Assembly: GCA_030041495.1 (NCBI GenBank)
Contig: JASHNT010000022.1
Span: 1 to 38,568, forward strand
Source: Bryobacteraceae bacterium
GTDB taxonomy: Bacteria > Acidobacteriota > Terriglobia > Bryobacterales > Bryobacteraceae
Direction: 5' to 3'
DNA: 38,568 bases
In this document: positions 6,716 to 14,224 of the stretch, piece by piece
Layout of the letters: every line of letters starts with the position of its first letter
Position numbering within the stretch: the stretch's first letter is position 1
Program-made: the position numbers and the translations under genes
The notes under the pieces: model-generated
What the model was told of the DNA's origin: nothing
Seen by the model: only the letters and a program-made list of their open reading frames with translations
The model's database searches: none

Positions 6716-7429
6716 TTAGGCCTCTTGGGGCCGCGCGGCGGCGTCGACGAACCAATCCGCCTCGGCCTTCAGTGAGGCGATCTGCGCCGGGTATTGCGTG
6801 ACGTCGTAGTCGGCGGTGAGCACCCTTTTGAGCATCGCGGCCTTGTCTGCTCCTGTTACGAGCATTACGGTATTCCGCGCAGCTTCCAGAACGCCCGGCA
6901 GCAGAGTCACGCGCCACTGATGCATCTTCTCGACCCACACCGCCGCGGCGACGCCTCCCCGGTCCGCTATCAGAGGCTCCCCGGGGAACAGGCTGGCGGT
7001 GTGGCCGTCCGGACCCATCCCGCGATGGATCACATCAAAGCGCGGCACCGGCGTGTTGGGGCGGACGCAATCACGAATTTCGTTCGCGTAGCGCTCCGCC
7101 GCCGCTTCCGGGCCGAGTTCCGTCACCACTCGGTGCACGTTCGCCACGGGGAACTTCCCCGGAGCCAGCCAGGTGTCATTGGCGAGCTTGTAATTGCTCT
7201 GCGAATCGGTGGGAGGCACGACCCGCTCATCCACCCAAAACACATACACGCGGTCCCACGCGAGTTGGCGTTTCCCGAAAATCTCGAACATGGTCCTGGG
7301 CGACGATCCCCCGGAGATCGCAAGGTAGGCGACGCCGCGGTCTTCGATGGCGCTGGTAAGCTTGAGCAGGATGTGTTCCGCGCAGGCCTGTGCAGCCGTG
7401 ACGGCGTCATCGAAACGATGCACCTTCAT
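6716..7429 (-). CDS. pgl: 6-phosphogluconolactonase
   Basis: A 237-residue protein of the DevB/NagB-like fold. Signatures seen are the phosphate-binding LAISGGSSPRTMFE, FWVDERVVPPTDSQSNY and GMGPDGHTASLFPG. It hydrolyses 6-phosphogluconolactone to 6-phosphogluconate in the oxidative pentose phosphate pathway (cytoplasm). Its ATG overlaps the opcA stop (ATGA type), so it is the third gene of a zwf-opcA-pgl operon. Length is normal for the family. Confidence 0.95.
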   Translation of the reverse strand: MKVHRFDDAVTAAQACAEHILLKLTSAIEDRGVAYLAISGGSSPRTMFEIFGKRQLAWDRVYVFWVDERVVPPTDSQSNYKLANDTWLAPGKFPVANVHRVVTELGPEAAAERYANEIRDCVRPNTPVPRFDVIHRGMGPDGHTASLFPGEPLIADRGGVAAAVWVEKMHQWRVTLLPGVLEAARNTVMLVTGADKAAMLKRVLTADYDVTQYPAQIASLKAEADWFVDAAARPQEA

Positions 7430-8364
7430 CCCAGCACCCGCTCAAACACCGGGTCCGTTCCCAGGAATTTGAGCTCCTCGCGCATCAAGGATTCCTCATC
7501 CATGGGCGCGAGCGGACTGCGGTAATTCCGGCCGCATCCAGTAATTTGAATCGAGGACCCGTCGCGGCGCAGCGACAGTTCGCAAGTGGTGCTGTCGAAT
7601 GTGATGGATCGGAGCCCCGGCGGTCCTGCTTCACTCGCCAATGCCACCCTGGCCTGCGGCAGCGCATTTTCGATCCACGACGAAAAATACAGCGCGCAAG
7701 TGGAAGGCGTCGCGCCGCCATAGCTAACACGCGCAGAGACGATATCCGGCCCTCGCATCGCTTCGTCATCGAACAGGTGCGCCAGGATCTCCCTCCATCC
7801 GGTCAGCCGGGTCCAGTGCAGATCCGCGGCGCGAAAGCCGCGCGACCGCAGGTTCCGCAGAAATCCTAAGGCCGCCGCGGCGCGCGAAACTGTGGAGGAA
7901 TCCACAATGATTTTGTCCGCCAGGGGAAACAGAACGTCGAAGGCGCGGAGGTGGAACACATCCGCCCCGCGGCACCACAACACCGCCGGCAGATCCGGCA
8001 CCCTTAGCGGCACCAGCAACTGCGCGGCTTCCTCCAAGCGCACTGGATCCGAAACGATCTCGACGCCTTCCGAGCAGATCTGCTGCGCGCTGCCGAACGG
8101 CTTCCAGCATTCCGCGAACACGCGAGCCTCAAACTCCGCGTCGTCACGGACTTTCAGAATCACCGCGCGCGAAGGATGCTCATGCATGAGCACGCCGAGG
8201 GTGCGGCGCACCTGCTCGGCGTCCGCGTCGTCGTTAGCCGTGACGATCAGCGTCATGGCACAGGCGCGGAGCACGCCGCCGCTGGAAGCCTGCTCCAGAT
8301 CGAGCTGATCCCATTGCTCGTTCAGCTCGCGCAGGATTTTCTGGGGTTGGATGGTCGCGATCAT
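7426..8364 (-). CDS. opcA: Glucose-6-phosphate dehydrogenase assembly protein OpcA-like
   Basis: About 312 residues, starting MIATIQPQKILRELNEQWD. The pattern follows OpcA: a middle Rossmann-like portion (RACAMTLIVTANDD, SRAVILKV), LPAVLWCRGAD, DKIIVDSS and a C-terminal RDLHWTRLTGWRE-like segment (AADLHWTRLTGWREILAHLFDD). OpcA is needed for full activity or allosteric control of G6PDH in cyanobacteria and actinobacteria. A longer start at 8508 is open but runs backwards into zwf; ATG 8364, 5 nt after the zwf stop, is preferred. The operon position between zwf and pgl strongly supports the role. Confidence 0.9.
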   Translation of the reverse strand: MIATIQPQKILRELNEQWDQLDLEQASSGGVLRACAMTLIVTANDDADAEQVRRTLGVLMHEHPSRAVILKVRDDAEFEARVFAECWKPFGSAQQICSEGVEIVSDPVRLEEAAQLLVPLRVPDLPAVLWCRGADVFHLRAFDVLFPLADKIIVDSSTVSRAAAALGFLRNLRSRGFRAADLHWTRLTGWREILAHLFDDEAMRGPDIVSARVSYGGATPSTCALYFSSWIENALPQARVALASEAGPPGLRSITFDSTTCELSLRRDGSSIQITGCGRNYRSPLAPMDEESLMREELKFLGTDPVFERVLG

Positions 8365-8369
8365 GCCGC

Positions 8370-9860
8370 TCAACTGTTCCGCCACTGGTGATTGGTTCGC
8401 GCTAGCAATTTGTCCGCCTCTACCGGACCCCAGGTTCCCGGCTCGTAATTGGGGAAGTGGAATTTTTGCGATTGCCAATTTTCGAGAATCGGCTCGACGA
8501 CTTTCCAACTCGCCTCCACCATGTCCTGGCGAGTGTAGAGAGTCGCGTCGCCGACCATCGCATCCACCAGCAGCGTTTCATAAGCCGATGGCGACCGGCC
8601 TCCGAAGCTAGCCCCATATTTGAAGTCCATGGAGACCGGACGGAGATGCATTCCGCTGCCCGGATGCTTGGAGAAAAAGCGCAAGGAGATGCCCTCTTCG
8701 GGCTGGATGCGCAGGATCAGCAGATTCGGCCGTCTGGAGAGCTCTCCGTCCGCCGAACCGAACAGGCTGAGCGGCGCCGAATTAAATTGAATGGCGATGT
8801 CGGTGGAGCGCTTGGGAAGCTTCTTTCCAGTGCGGATGAAGAACGGCACGCCGGCCCAGCGCCAGTTGTCGACATAAAACGTGACCGCGGCAAACGTGTC
8901 GGTTTGCGCGGCTGGGTCCACGCCAAGCTCTTCGCGAAAGCCGTGGTACTGCCCGGCTACGGCGAACTGAGCTACCTCGGACGGCCTCATGATCTTGATC
9001 GACCGCAGGAGCTTGGCTCGCTCATCGCGCACCGCGTGCGGCTCGAACACCGCGGTCGGCTCCATGGCGACGGTCGCCAGCACCTGCAACAGATGATTCT
9101 GGATCATGTCGCGCAGCGCGCCGGCCTCCTGATAGTAGGCTCCGCGGCCCTCCACGCCGATCGCCTCCGCGGCCGTGATCTGAATATTATTGACGTAGCG
9201 CCGGTTCCACAGGGGCTCGAAAATGCCGTTGCCGAAGCGGAAAGCCAGAATGTTTTGCACCGTTTCCTTGCCCAGGTAGTGATCGATGCGGTAAATCTCT
9301 TCTTCCGGAAACGCCGCGTGGAGCCGGGCATTGAGCGCGCCCGCGCTGGCCAGGTCGTGACCGAACGGTTTTTCCACCACGATCCGCCGCCACGCTCCCG
9401 GCGCCGATTCCCCCAATCCCGCCGCGCCCAACTGGTCCGCGGCGATGCTGTAGTAGCTGGGTTGGGTGGAGAGATAGAACAGGACGTTGCGCTGCCCGAT
9501 TTGCGCCAGCTTGTCGCGAATGGCCTGATACAGGGCCGGGTCGTTCATGTCCCCGGCGACGTAATGAAGGTTCGCCGCGAAATGCGTCCACAGCTCATCG
9601 TCGAAATTGCCGCTTTCCAAAAACCGTTGCACTTCCGGGCGCATCTTGGCGCGGAAGGTTTCGTCATCCATCGCCGTGCGCGAGGTGCCCACAATCGCGA
9701 AGGACGCGGGCAGACGGCGGTCCGCCGCGAGCTGATAGAGCGCGGGAAGCAACTTGCGCTTGGTAAGATCGCCGTTGGCGCCGAAGATCACGATGGCGCA
9801 TTCCGGGACGCGCCGCTCGAAGCGCAACGGATCGGCAAAGGGATTTTGCGCTTCCGCCAT
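8370..9860 (-). CDS. zwf: Glucose-6-phosphate 1-dehydrogenase
   Basis: A 496-residue enzyme of standard length. Visible motifs are the NADP-binding GANGDLTKRK (27-36), EKPFG (163-167) and the substrate-binding signature RIDHYLGKE (191-199) with the catalytic His. It oxidises glucose 6-phosphate to 6-phosphogluconolactone, giving NADPH. It leads the zwf-opcA-pgl operon on the minus strand. On that strand TGCTAACGT, an extended -10, lies 6 nt before ATG 9860, so the mRNA may be leaderless. Confidence 0.97.
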   Translation of the reverse strand: MAEAQNPFADPLRFERRVPECAIVIFGANGDLTKRKLLPALYQLAADRRLPASFAIVGTSRTAMDDETFRAKMRPEVQRFLESGNFDDELWTHFAANLHYVAGDMNDPALYQAIRDKLAQIGQRNVLFYLSTQPSYYSIAADQLGAAGLGESAPGAWRRIVVEKPFGHDLASAGALNARLHAAFPEEEIYRIDHYLGKETVQNILAFRFGNGIFEPLWNRRYVNNIQITAAEAIGVEGRGAYYQEAGALRDMIQNHLLQVLATVAMEPTAVFEPHAVRDERAKLLRSIKIMRPSEVAQFAVAGQYHGFREELGVDPAAQTDTFAAVTFYVDNWRWAGVPFFIRTGKKLPKRSTDIAIQFNSAPLSLFGSADGELSRRPNLLILRIQPEEGISLRFFSKHPGSGMHLRPVSMDFKYGASFGGRSPSAYETLLVDAMVGDATLYTRQDMVEASWKVVEPILENWQSQKFHFPNYEPGTWGPVEADKLLARTNHQWRNS

Positions 9861-9866
9861 GTCTCA

Positions 9867-9884
9867 ACGTTAGCATGCTAACAT
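9867..9884. promoter_or_regulatory. Palindromic divergent promoter region (zwf / receiver gene)
   Basis: A perfect 14-bp palindrome GTTAGCATGCTAAC (9869-9882) carries TGCTAAC on both strands. Read on the minus strand it gives TGC-TAACGT 6 nt from the zwf ATG. On the plus strand it gives TGC-TAACAT (ending 9884), 47 nt before the receiver gene. It could be two extended -10 elements facing apart, or an operator for a dimeric repressor overlapping them. Confidence 0.5.
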
Positions 9885-9931
9885 TGAAATTACTCCCTCC
9901 GCGAGCAAGTTTTTCGTCAATAAAACATTAC

Positions 9932-10306
9932 ATGCCGACCACGGAAAGCAAGAAGATCCTGGCCGTTCTGGACGACCTGTTCTTCATGGTGAAAATCAAG
10001 GAGTCCGCGCGCCAAGCCGGGCTTCCGATCGAGTTCCTGAAGACCGAGACCGACGTTCTGGACCGTGCCAAGACCCACCCCGCGCTGATCATCCTCGACC
10101 TGAACTATCACGGCGTTGATCCTCTAAAGCTGATCGGAACTCTGAAGGCCGACCACGCGACCAAGGGTATCAGCCTGATCGGCTACCTGTCGCACGTGCA
10201 GGGCGAGCTAAAGGTTCAGGCGCAGGAGGCGGGCTGTAACGCCGTGTTGCCGAGGTCGGCGTTCTCGCAGAACCTGGCGCAGATCCTGAAGCGCCACGCG
10301 GGGTGA
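9932..10306 (+). CDS. Stand-alone receiver-like protein with degenerate phosphorylation site
   Basis: About 124 residues from MPTTESKKILAVLDDLFFM. The beta-alpha receiver pattern is clear: ILAVLDDLFF for strand 1, ALIILDLNYHG with the phosphoacceptor Asp, and GCNAVLPRSAF near the end. The usual acidic pair after strand 1 is L-D rather than D-D, the switch Ser/Thr appears replaced, and the conserved Lys is in an altered context. It may therefore be a pseudo-receiver acting by protein contacts. It has no output domain and no kinase nearby. ATG 9932 is preferred to an ATG at 9875 that lies within the promoter palindrome. Confidence 0.75.
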   Translation: MPTTESKKILAVLDDLFFMVKIKESARQAGLPIEFLKTETDVLDRAKTHPALIILDLNYHGVDPLKLIGTLKADHATKGISLIGYLSHVQGELKVQAQEAGCNAVLPRSAFSQNLAQILKRHAG

Positions 10307-10318
10307 GCGGGCAATCTC

Positions 10319-10341
10319 AAAAAGCCTTACGGCGCTTTTTT
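10319..10341. terminator. Bidirectional rho-independent terminator
   Basis: AAAAAGC (10319-10325) pairs with GCTTTTT (10334-10340) around an 8-nt loop, giving a stem with A- and T-runs at its two ends. It sits between the convergent receiver gene (stop 10306) and secreted-protein gene (stop at 10327), so it can serve both. It overlaps the last codons of the minus-strand gene. Confidence 0.6.
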
Positions 10342-10938
10342 CGCGACGGCGGGTTCCTTTTTCAACTTGTCGTACTCCGTCGAGAGTTGGTGTGCGATTT
10401 TTTCGGCCACATCGGCGCTGGCGCCATGGAACTTGCCTCCATTGCTCTCCTGGGTGGTCGACCAGATCACGTCGCCGTCTTTGTTCACCAGGCGCACGGT
10501 GGCGAAGGCTTCGTGCTTCCGCTCTTTGATGTTGGTCGACTCATTTTCGCCCGCGCCCAGCGTCAACGACCGGCTGGTTCCGTTCCCGGCGCTTTCGGAA
10601 TTGGGACCGGTGCGAAAACTACTGTCGTGCTCCGAATTGCTGTCGCCGCCGCGCAGGTTGACTCCTTCCGAGGATTGAAAATCGTCGGTGTAGATCAAAT
10701 CTTCCGCCGCGCCACGCAGGACGGCGTCGGCGCGGTCCTGATTTTCCGTCAGCACGAACAATTTCGAGTTCTGAAGGCTGGTGATAATCAAGTCGCGCAT
10801 CTGCGCGGCGGTTTCGCCGCCGGTCAGCCGGTCGACGTAAACACGTTTCAGCGTGAGTAACTGAGGCAACAGGTCTTCTTGCGCCGATGCGATCACCGGC
10901 GCCATCAAGATGCAACAGAACAGCCCGAATCGCTTCAT
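10327..10938 (-). CDS. Secreted hypothetical protein
   Basis: A 203-residue protein with a signal peptide (MKRFGLFCCILMAPVIASA, cleavage probably before QED). The mature part begins with KRVYVDRLTGGETAAQMRDLIITSLQNSKLF and continues to a region with VRLVNKDGDVIWSTTQES. This pattern recalls the CsgG/LpoB-like periplasmic fold (a strand-helix unit followed by a sheet), but the identification is weak. A Ser/Asn/Gly-rich loop (about 90-130) interrupts the domain. The ATG overlaps the stop of the upstream gene (ATGA), so the two secreted proteins are translationally coupled. Confidence 0.75.
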   Translation of the reverse strand: MKRFGLFCCILMAPVIASAQEDLLPQLLTLKRVYVDRLTGGETAAQMRDLIITSLQNSKLFVLTENQDRADAVLRGAAEDLIYTDDFQSSEGVNLRGGDSNSEHDSSFRTGPNSESAGNGTSRSLTLGAGENESTNIKERKHEAFATVRLVNKDGDVIWSTTQESNGGKFHGASADVAEKIAHQLSTEYDKLKKEPAVAKKAP

Positions 10939-11402
10939 CCCTTGCCTGCCTTCCGCGCTTCCTCGTCCTGATACTCCACCTTCAATCCCGTGCGAGCCTC
11001 CAGGCTGACCAGCAGCACGCGAATATTGTTTTTGCCGACGCGAAACACCATTGCTTCTTGTTTCCCGTCACCGTTGCTGTAGCCGACGGTCAAAAAATGT
11101 TTGCGGCTCTTGGCCAGCAGGAACAAGGGGGAAATCAGCGCGGCGACAATCAGGTTCCGGCTGACCTGCTGGCCGTACTCGAGGAGGTTGATGTGATCGT
11201 AAGGGACACGGAGTTGCGCCTTCCTCGAATAAAAGGCGAAGTATTGATCGTCGGTCAGCTCAATCCGTCCCTGGGCTCCGGCCACGAACTCAGCCGCGGT
11301 GCCGCCGGCATACCGCACCATGGCTTGACCCTTGACGGCTTGACCCACGAACGCGGGAAGGGTGGTCAGCAACACTGCGGTCAGGGCCACGCTCCGGCTC
11401 AT
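10935..11402 (-). CDS. Secreted or membrane-associated hypothetical protein
   Basis: A 155-residue protein with an N-terminal signal-type segment (SVALTAVLLTTLPAFVGQA), then a beta-rich stretch (GRIELTDDQYFAFYSRKAQLRVPYDHINLLEYGQQ) that looks like a small PH-like or bacterial SH3-like domain. A second hydrophobic stretch (LIVAALISPLFLLA) may be a membrane segment, and a sheet-like end follows. No named family is recognised. It is the first gene of a two-gene unit with the 10327 gene, diverging from the signal peptidase genes 55 nt away. Confidence 0.72.
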   Translation of the reverse strand: MSRSVALTAVLLTTLPAFVGQAVKGQAMVRYAGGTAAEFVAGAQGRIELTDDQYFAFYSRKAQLRVPYDHINLLEYGQQVSRNLIVAALISPLFLLAKSRKHFLTVGYSNGDGKQEAMVFRVGKNNIRVLLVSLEARTGLKVEYQDEEARKAGKG

Positions 11403-11441
11403 GCCGAATTAGTTGCTGCAGCACGCCGTATTTCTCATGCC

Positions 11442-11450
11442 TGCTAGACT
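11442..11450 (+). promoter_or_regulatory. Extended -10 of the first signal peptidase gene
   Basis: TGC-TAGACT ends 7 nt before GTG 11458, implying a leaderless or near-leaderless transcript. The same arrangement recurs before the second copy at 12421. Confidence 0.5.
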
Positions 11451-11457
11451 GGATTTA

Positions 11458-12414
11458 GTGAGCCTCGAAAATTCTCCGGATCATCCTGAAGTTCCTGCGG
11501 CTCCCGATTCGTTGGTCTTTCCCGCGGCTTCCGATCCCGCCCCGGTCAATACTGCCCCCGTTGATATCGCTCCCGCCGATTCTCAGGTCAGCCTCGCTGC
11601 GGCTGAGCCAGCTCCAGAGGCCCCACCCTCGGAACCCGCGCCTGCCGGCGAACCCCTACTGACAGCCGAGTCGCCACTCCCAGCCGAGCCGCCGCGCAAT
11701 TCGATCTCCGAGTGGGTGATCACCATCCTCTTTCTGCTATTCCTGACCACCACGCAGGTGCAAGCTTTTGTCATCCCCAGCGGCTCGATGGAGCAAACTT
11801 TGCTGGTCGGCGATCATCTGTTGGTCGACAAAATGGCCTACGCGCCCGCGGGTTCCATCAGCAAATACATTCTTCCGTACCGAGAGCCCAAGCGTGGCGA
11901 CATCATCGTCTTCCGCTACCCCACTGATATCCAGCAAACCTTCGTCAAGCGGTGCGTGGGAGTGCCCGGGGACCGGATCAAGGTCGTCAACAAGCAGCTT
12001 TACGTCAACGACGTCAAGCTAGATGAACCCTACAAGTACGATGGCACCGATTACATCGACTCCTACCGCGACAACTTTCCGAGTTCGGACCCGGACGAAC
12101 CTCTGGAGCCTGGTGGCATCGACATGCTGGAACATCACGTTGTGAACGGAGAAGTGGTGGTTCCACCCGGCAAGTATTTCGCCATGGGCGACAACCGGGA
12201 AAACTCACTAGACAGCCGCTATTGGGGCTTCGTGCCGCGCGACTATATCATCGGTAAGCCGTTGATCATTTATTGGTCGTTCGACCGGCCGGAGGACGAG
12301 CGTGAGACCAATTGGATTACCGCTCCGCAAATGCTCGACCTGGTGACCCATTTCTTCACCAAAACCCGCTGGCGCAGGTCCCTGACGCTCGTGCACGGAT
12401 ACCCGATCCCGTAA
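11458..12414 (+). CDS. lepB: Signal peptidase I, copy 1
   Basis: About 318 residues: an 85-residue Pro/Ala/Glu-rich cytoplasmic N-terminus, one membrane segment (about 86-104), then the S26 catalytic domain. The catalytic Ser is in IPSGSM (S110) and the general-base Lys in FVKRCVGVPGD (K164); box E reads MGDNRENSLDSRYWG. It cleaves signal peptides on the outer face of the membrane. GTG 11458 is chosen because of the promoter spacing and its match to the N-terminus of copy 2 (ENSxxHP); an open frame continues upstream to 11413. It lies 22 nt before copy 2. Confidence 0.94.
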   Translation: MSLENSPDHPEVPAAPDSLVFPAASDPAPVNTAPVDIAPADSQVSLAAAEPAPEAPPSEPAPAGEPLLTAESPLPAEPPRNSISEWVITILFLLFLTTTQVQAFVIPSGSMEQTLLVGDHLLVDKMAYAPAGSISKYILPYREPKRGDIIVFRYPTDIQQTFVKRCVGVPGDRIKVVNKQLYVNDVKLDEPYKYDGTDYIDSYRDNFPSSDPDEPLEPGGIDMLEHHVVNGEVVVPPGKYFAMGDNRENSLDSRYWGFVPRDYIIGKPLIIYWSFDRPEDERETNWITAPQMLDLVTHFFTKTRWRRSLTLVHGYPIP

Positions 12415-12420
12415 AAGCCT

Positions 12421-12429
12421 TGCTAAACT
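12421..12429 (+). promoter_or_regulatory. Extended -10 of the second signal peptidase gene
   Basis: TGC-TAAACT ends 7 nt before GTG 12437, matching the first copy in sequence, spacing and following bases (TTTAGTG). The promoter appears to have been duplicated together with the gene. Confidence 0.5.
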
Positions 12430-12436
12430 ACCTTTA

Positions 12437-13414
12437 GTGACCCCCGAAAACTCGGCGGAGCATCCTTTCGCCTCCGCTGCTCCCGATTCCGAAAAGCTTC
12501 GTGAAAGCCGGACGTGGCCGGAGTCCGCGCTGGAACCGGAAATCGAGGCATCCAACATGGCTTCGGTTAGCTCCGCTGCGGTTGGCCAAGGCGCCGTACA
12601 TCAGGTTGCCGTTGATCCGGTTGTAGTTGAGCCGAATAGTGTGGAGCTGGGGTTGGAACCGGCTCCGGAAGTCTCCCCTGAGCCGCCCATCGAGGCGCGC
12701 AGTACTTTGGCCGAATGGGTGATCACCGTCCTGCTGCTGCTGTTCCTGACCACGCTGCTGGTGCAGGCGTTTGTCATCCCCACCGGCTCCATGGAAGACT
12801 CGCTGTTGATCGGCGATCATCTGCTGGTGGACAAGATGGCTTACTCGCCCGCCGGTCCCATCAGTAAGTACATCCTGCCGTATGAGGAGCCCAAGCGCGG
12901 CGACATCATCGTCTTCCGTTACCCTACCGATATCCAGCAGACTTTCGTCAAACGCTGCATGGGCGTTCCCGGGGATCACATCAAAATCATCAACAAAGTG
13001 GTATACCTCAACGGGCACCCTCTGAACGAGCCGTACAAGGTCAATAAAACGGACTATATTGAGGATTACCGCGACAATTTCCCCAGTGAGCCGAACGTCA
13101 CTCTGGAGCCCGGCGCCGTCAAGATGCTGGAGAACAACGTAGTGAGCGGAGAAGTGGTGGTGCCGCCGGGCAGCTATTTCGCCATGGGCGATAACCGCGA
13201 TTCCTCCTGGGACAGCCGCTTCTGGGGCTTTGTTCCCCGGCAGAACATCATTGGAAAGCCGCTCATCATTTACTGGTCCTATGATCGTCCCAGCGACGAC
13301 CTCGACACTAACTCGATTTCCGTTCACGACATGCTCGACCTGGCCACGCACTTCTTCAGCAAGACGCGTTGGCGCCGCAGCTTCCAGTTGATTCACGGTT
13401 ATCCGGTGCAATAG
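12437..13414 (+). CDS. lepB: Signal peptidase I, copy 2
   Basis: About 325 residues, the closest relative of copy 1: long stretches are identical, for example YPTDIQQTFVKRC and EPKRGDIIVFR. It has a 93-residue Pro/Glu/Ser-rich N-terminus, a membrane segment (about 94-112), catalytic S118 (IPTGSM) and K172 (FVKRCMGVPGD), and box E MGDNRDSSWDSRFWG. All catalytic motifs are intact, so it should be active. The long acidic N-terminus differs from copy 1 and is the most divergent part. The third copy follows after 3 nt. Confidence 0.94.
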   Translation: MTPENSAEHPFASAAPDSEKLRESRTWPESALEPEIEASNMASVSSAAVGQGAVHQVAVDPVVVEPNSVELGLEPAPEVSPEPPIEARSTLAEWVITVLLLLFLTTLLVQAFVIPTGSMEDSLLIGDHLLVDKMAYSPAGPISKYILPYEEPKRGDIIVFRYPTDIQQTFVKRCMGVPGDHIKIINKVVYLNGHPLNEPYKVNKTDYIEDYRDNFPSEPNVTLEPGAVKMLENNVVSGEVVVPPGSYFAMGDNRDSSWDSRFWGFVPRQNIIGKPLIIYWSYDRPSDDLDTNSISVHDMLDLATHFFSKTRWRRSFQLIHGYPVQ

Positions 13415-13417
13415 ATC

Positions 13418-14218
13418 ATGGCCAAGACTTCCACTCCGCCCCGCGCTAGCGCCGCACCCAGCGCGGCTCCGCAAAAGACGCCTCACCCGGTGCGCGACTT
13501 TATTATTGAGTGGACCATCAACATTCTGATTCTGCTGTTCGGCACCACGACGCTGGTGCAGGCATTCATCGTCCCCACTCCGTCCATGGACATGACCGTG
13601 CGCGTGGGGGATCACCTGCTGGTCGATAAGCTCTCATACGCCAATGCTGGCGCGCTTAGCCGCTACGTGTTGCCGTACACCGACGTTAAGCGCGGGGACG
13701 TAATCGTGTTCCGCTACCCGGTGAACATCGACGAGAATTACGTCAAACGGGTAATGGGAGTGCCGGGCGATCGCATTCATTTAGAGAATAAAGAGGTCTT
13801 TTTAAACGGCCACAAGCTGGTCGAGCCCTACGTGCAGCACATTCGCCCTTACCTGGTGCCTTACGCCGACAATTTCCCCTCGCTTCCGCCCGGGCCGGAT
13901 ATCGAATACAACGAGCGCTCCCGCGCCCAGGAGATGTTCGATCACAATGTCGTGAACGGCGAGCTGGTGGTGCCGGAGGGATTCTATTTCGCCATGGGCG
14001 ACAATCGCGACGATTCCGCCGACAGCCGCTATTGGGGACTGGTGCCGCGCGACTACATCATCGGCAAGCCTCTGTTCATCTTCTGGTCCTACGAGGCACA
14101 GACCGCGGATCTGGTCGGCTTCACCGCCAACCACTTTATCGACCTGGCCACGCATTTCTTCACGCACACGCGCTGGGATCGCACCTTCAAGTTGGTGCGC
14201 GGATATCCCGTCCAGTAA
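13418..14218 (+). CDS. lepB: Signal peptidase I, copy 3
   Basis: A 266-residue member of the same family with a much shorter N-terminus (about 28 residues) and a membrane segment at about 31-49. Catalytic S56 lies in VPTPSM and K110 in YVKRVMGVPGD; box E is MGDNRDDSADSRYWG. It is more diverged than copies 1 and 2 are from each other. It has a slightly longer loop before box E (NFPSLPPGPDIEYNERSRAQEMF). It starts 3 nt after copy 2 and ends 6 nt before the mannose-1-phosphate guanylyltransferase gene, so it sits in one transcription unit with both. Confidence 0.94.
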   Translation: MAKTSTPPRASAAPSAAPQKTPHPVRDFIIEWTINILILLFGTTTLVQAFIVPTPSMDMTVRVGDHLLVDKLSYANAGALSRYVLPYTDVKRGDVIVFRYPVNIDENYVKRVMGVPGDRIHLENKEVFLNGHKLVEPYVQHIRPYLVPYADNFPSLPPGPDIEYNERSRAQEMFDHNVVNGELVVPEGFYFAMGDNRDDSADSRYWGLVPRDYIIGKPLFIFWSYEAQTADLVGFTANHFIDLATHFFTHTRWDRTFKLVRGYPVQ

Positions 14219-14224
14219 TCCGGT

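Noticed and set aside
12434-13615. A 393-codon open frame antisense to signal peptidase copy 2
   Set aside because: It is a shadow of the well-supported signal peptidase genes; there is no start context and no recognisable motif.
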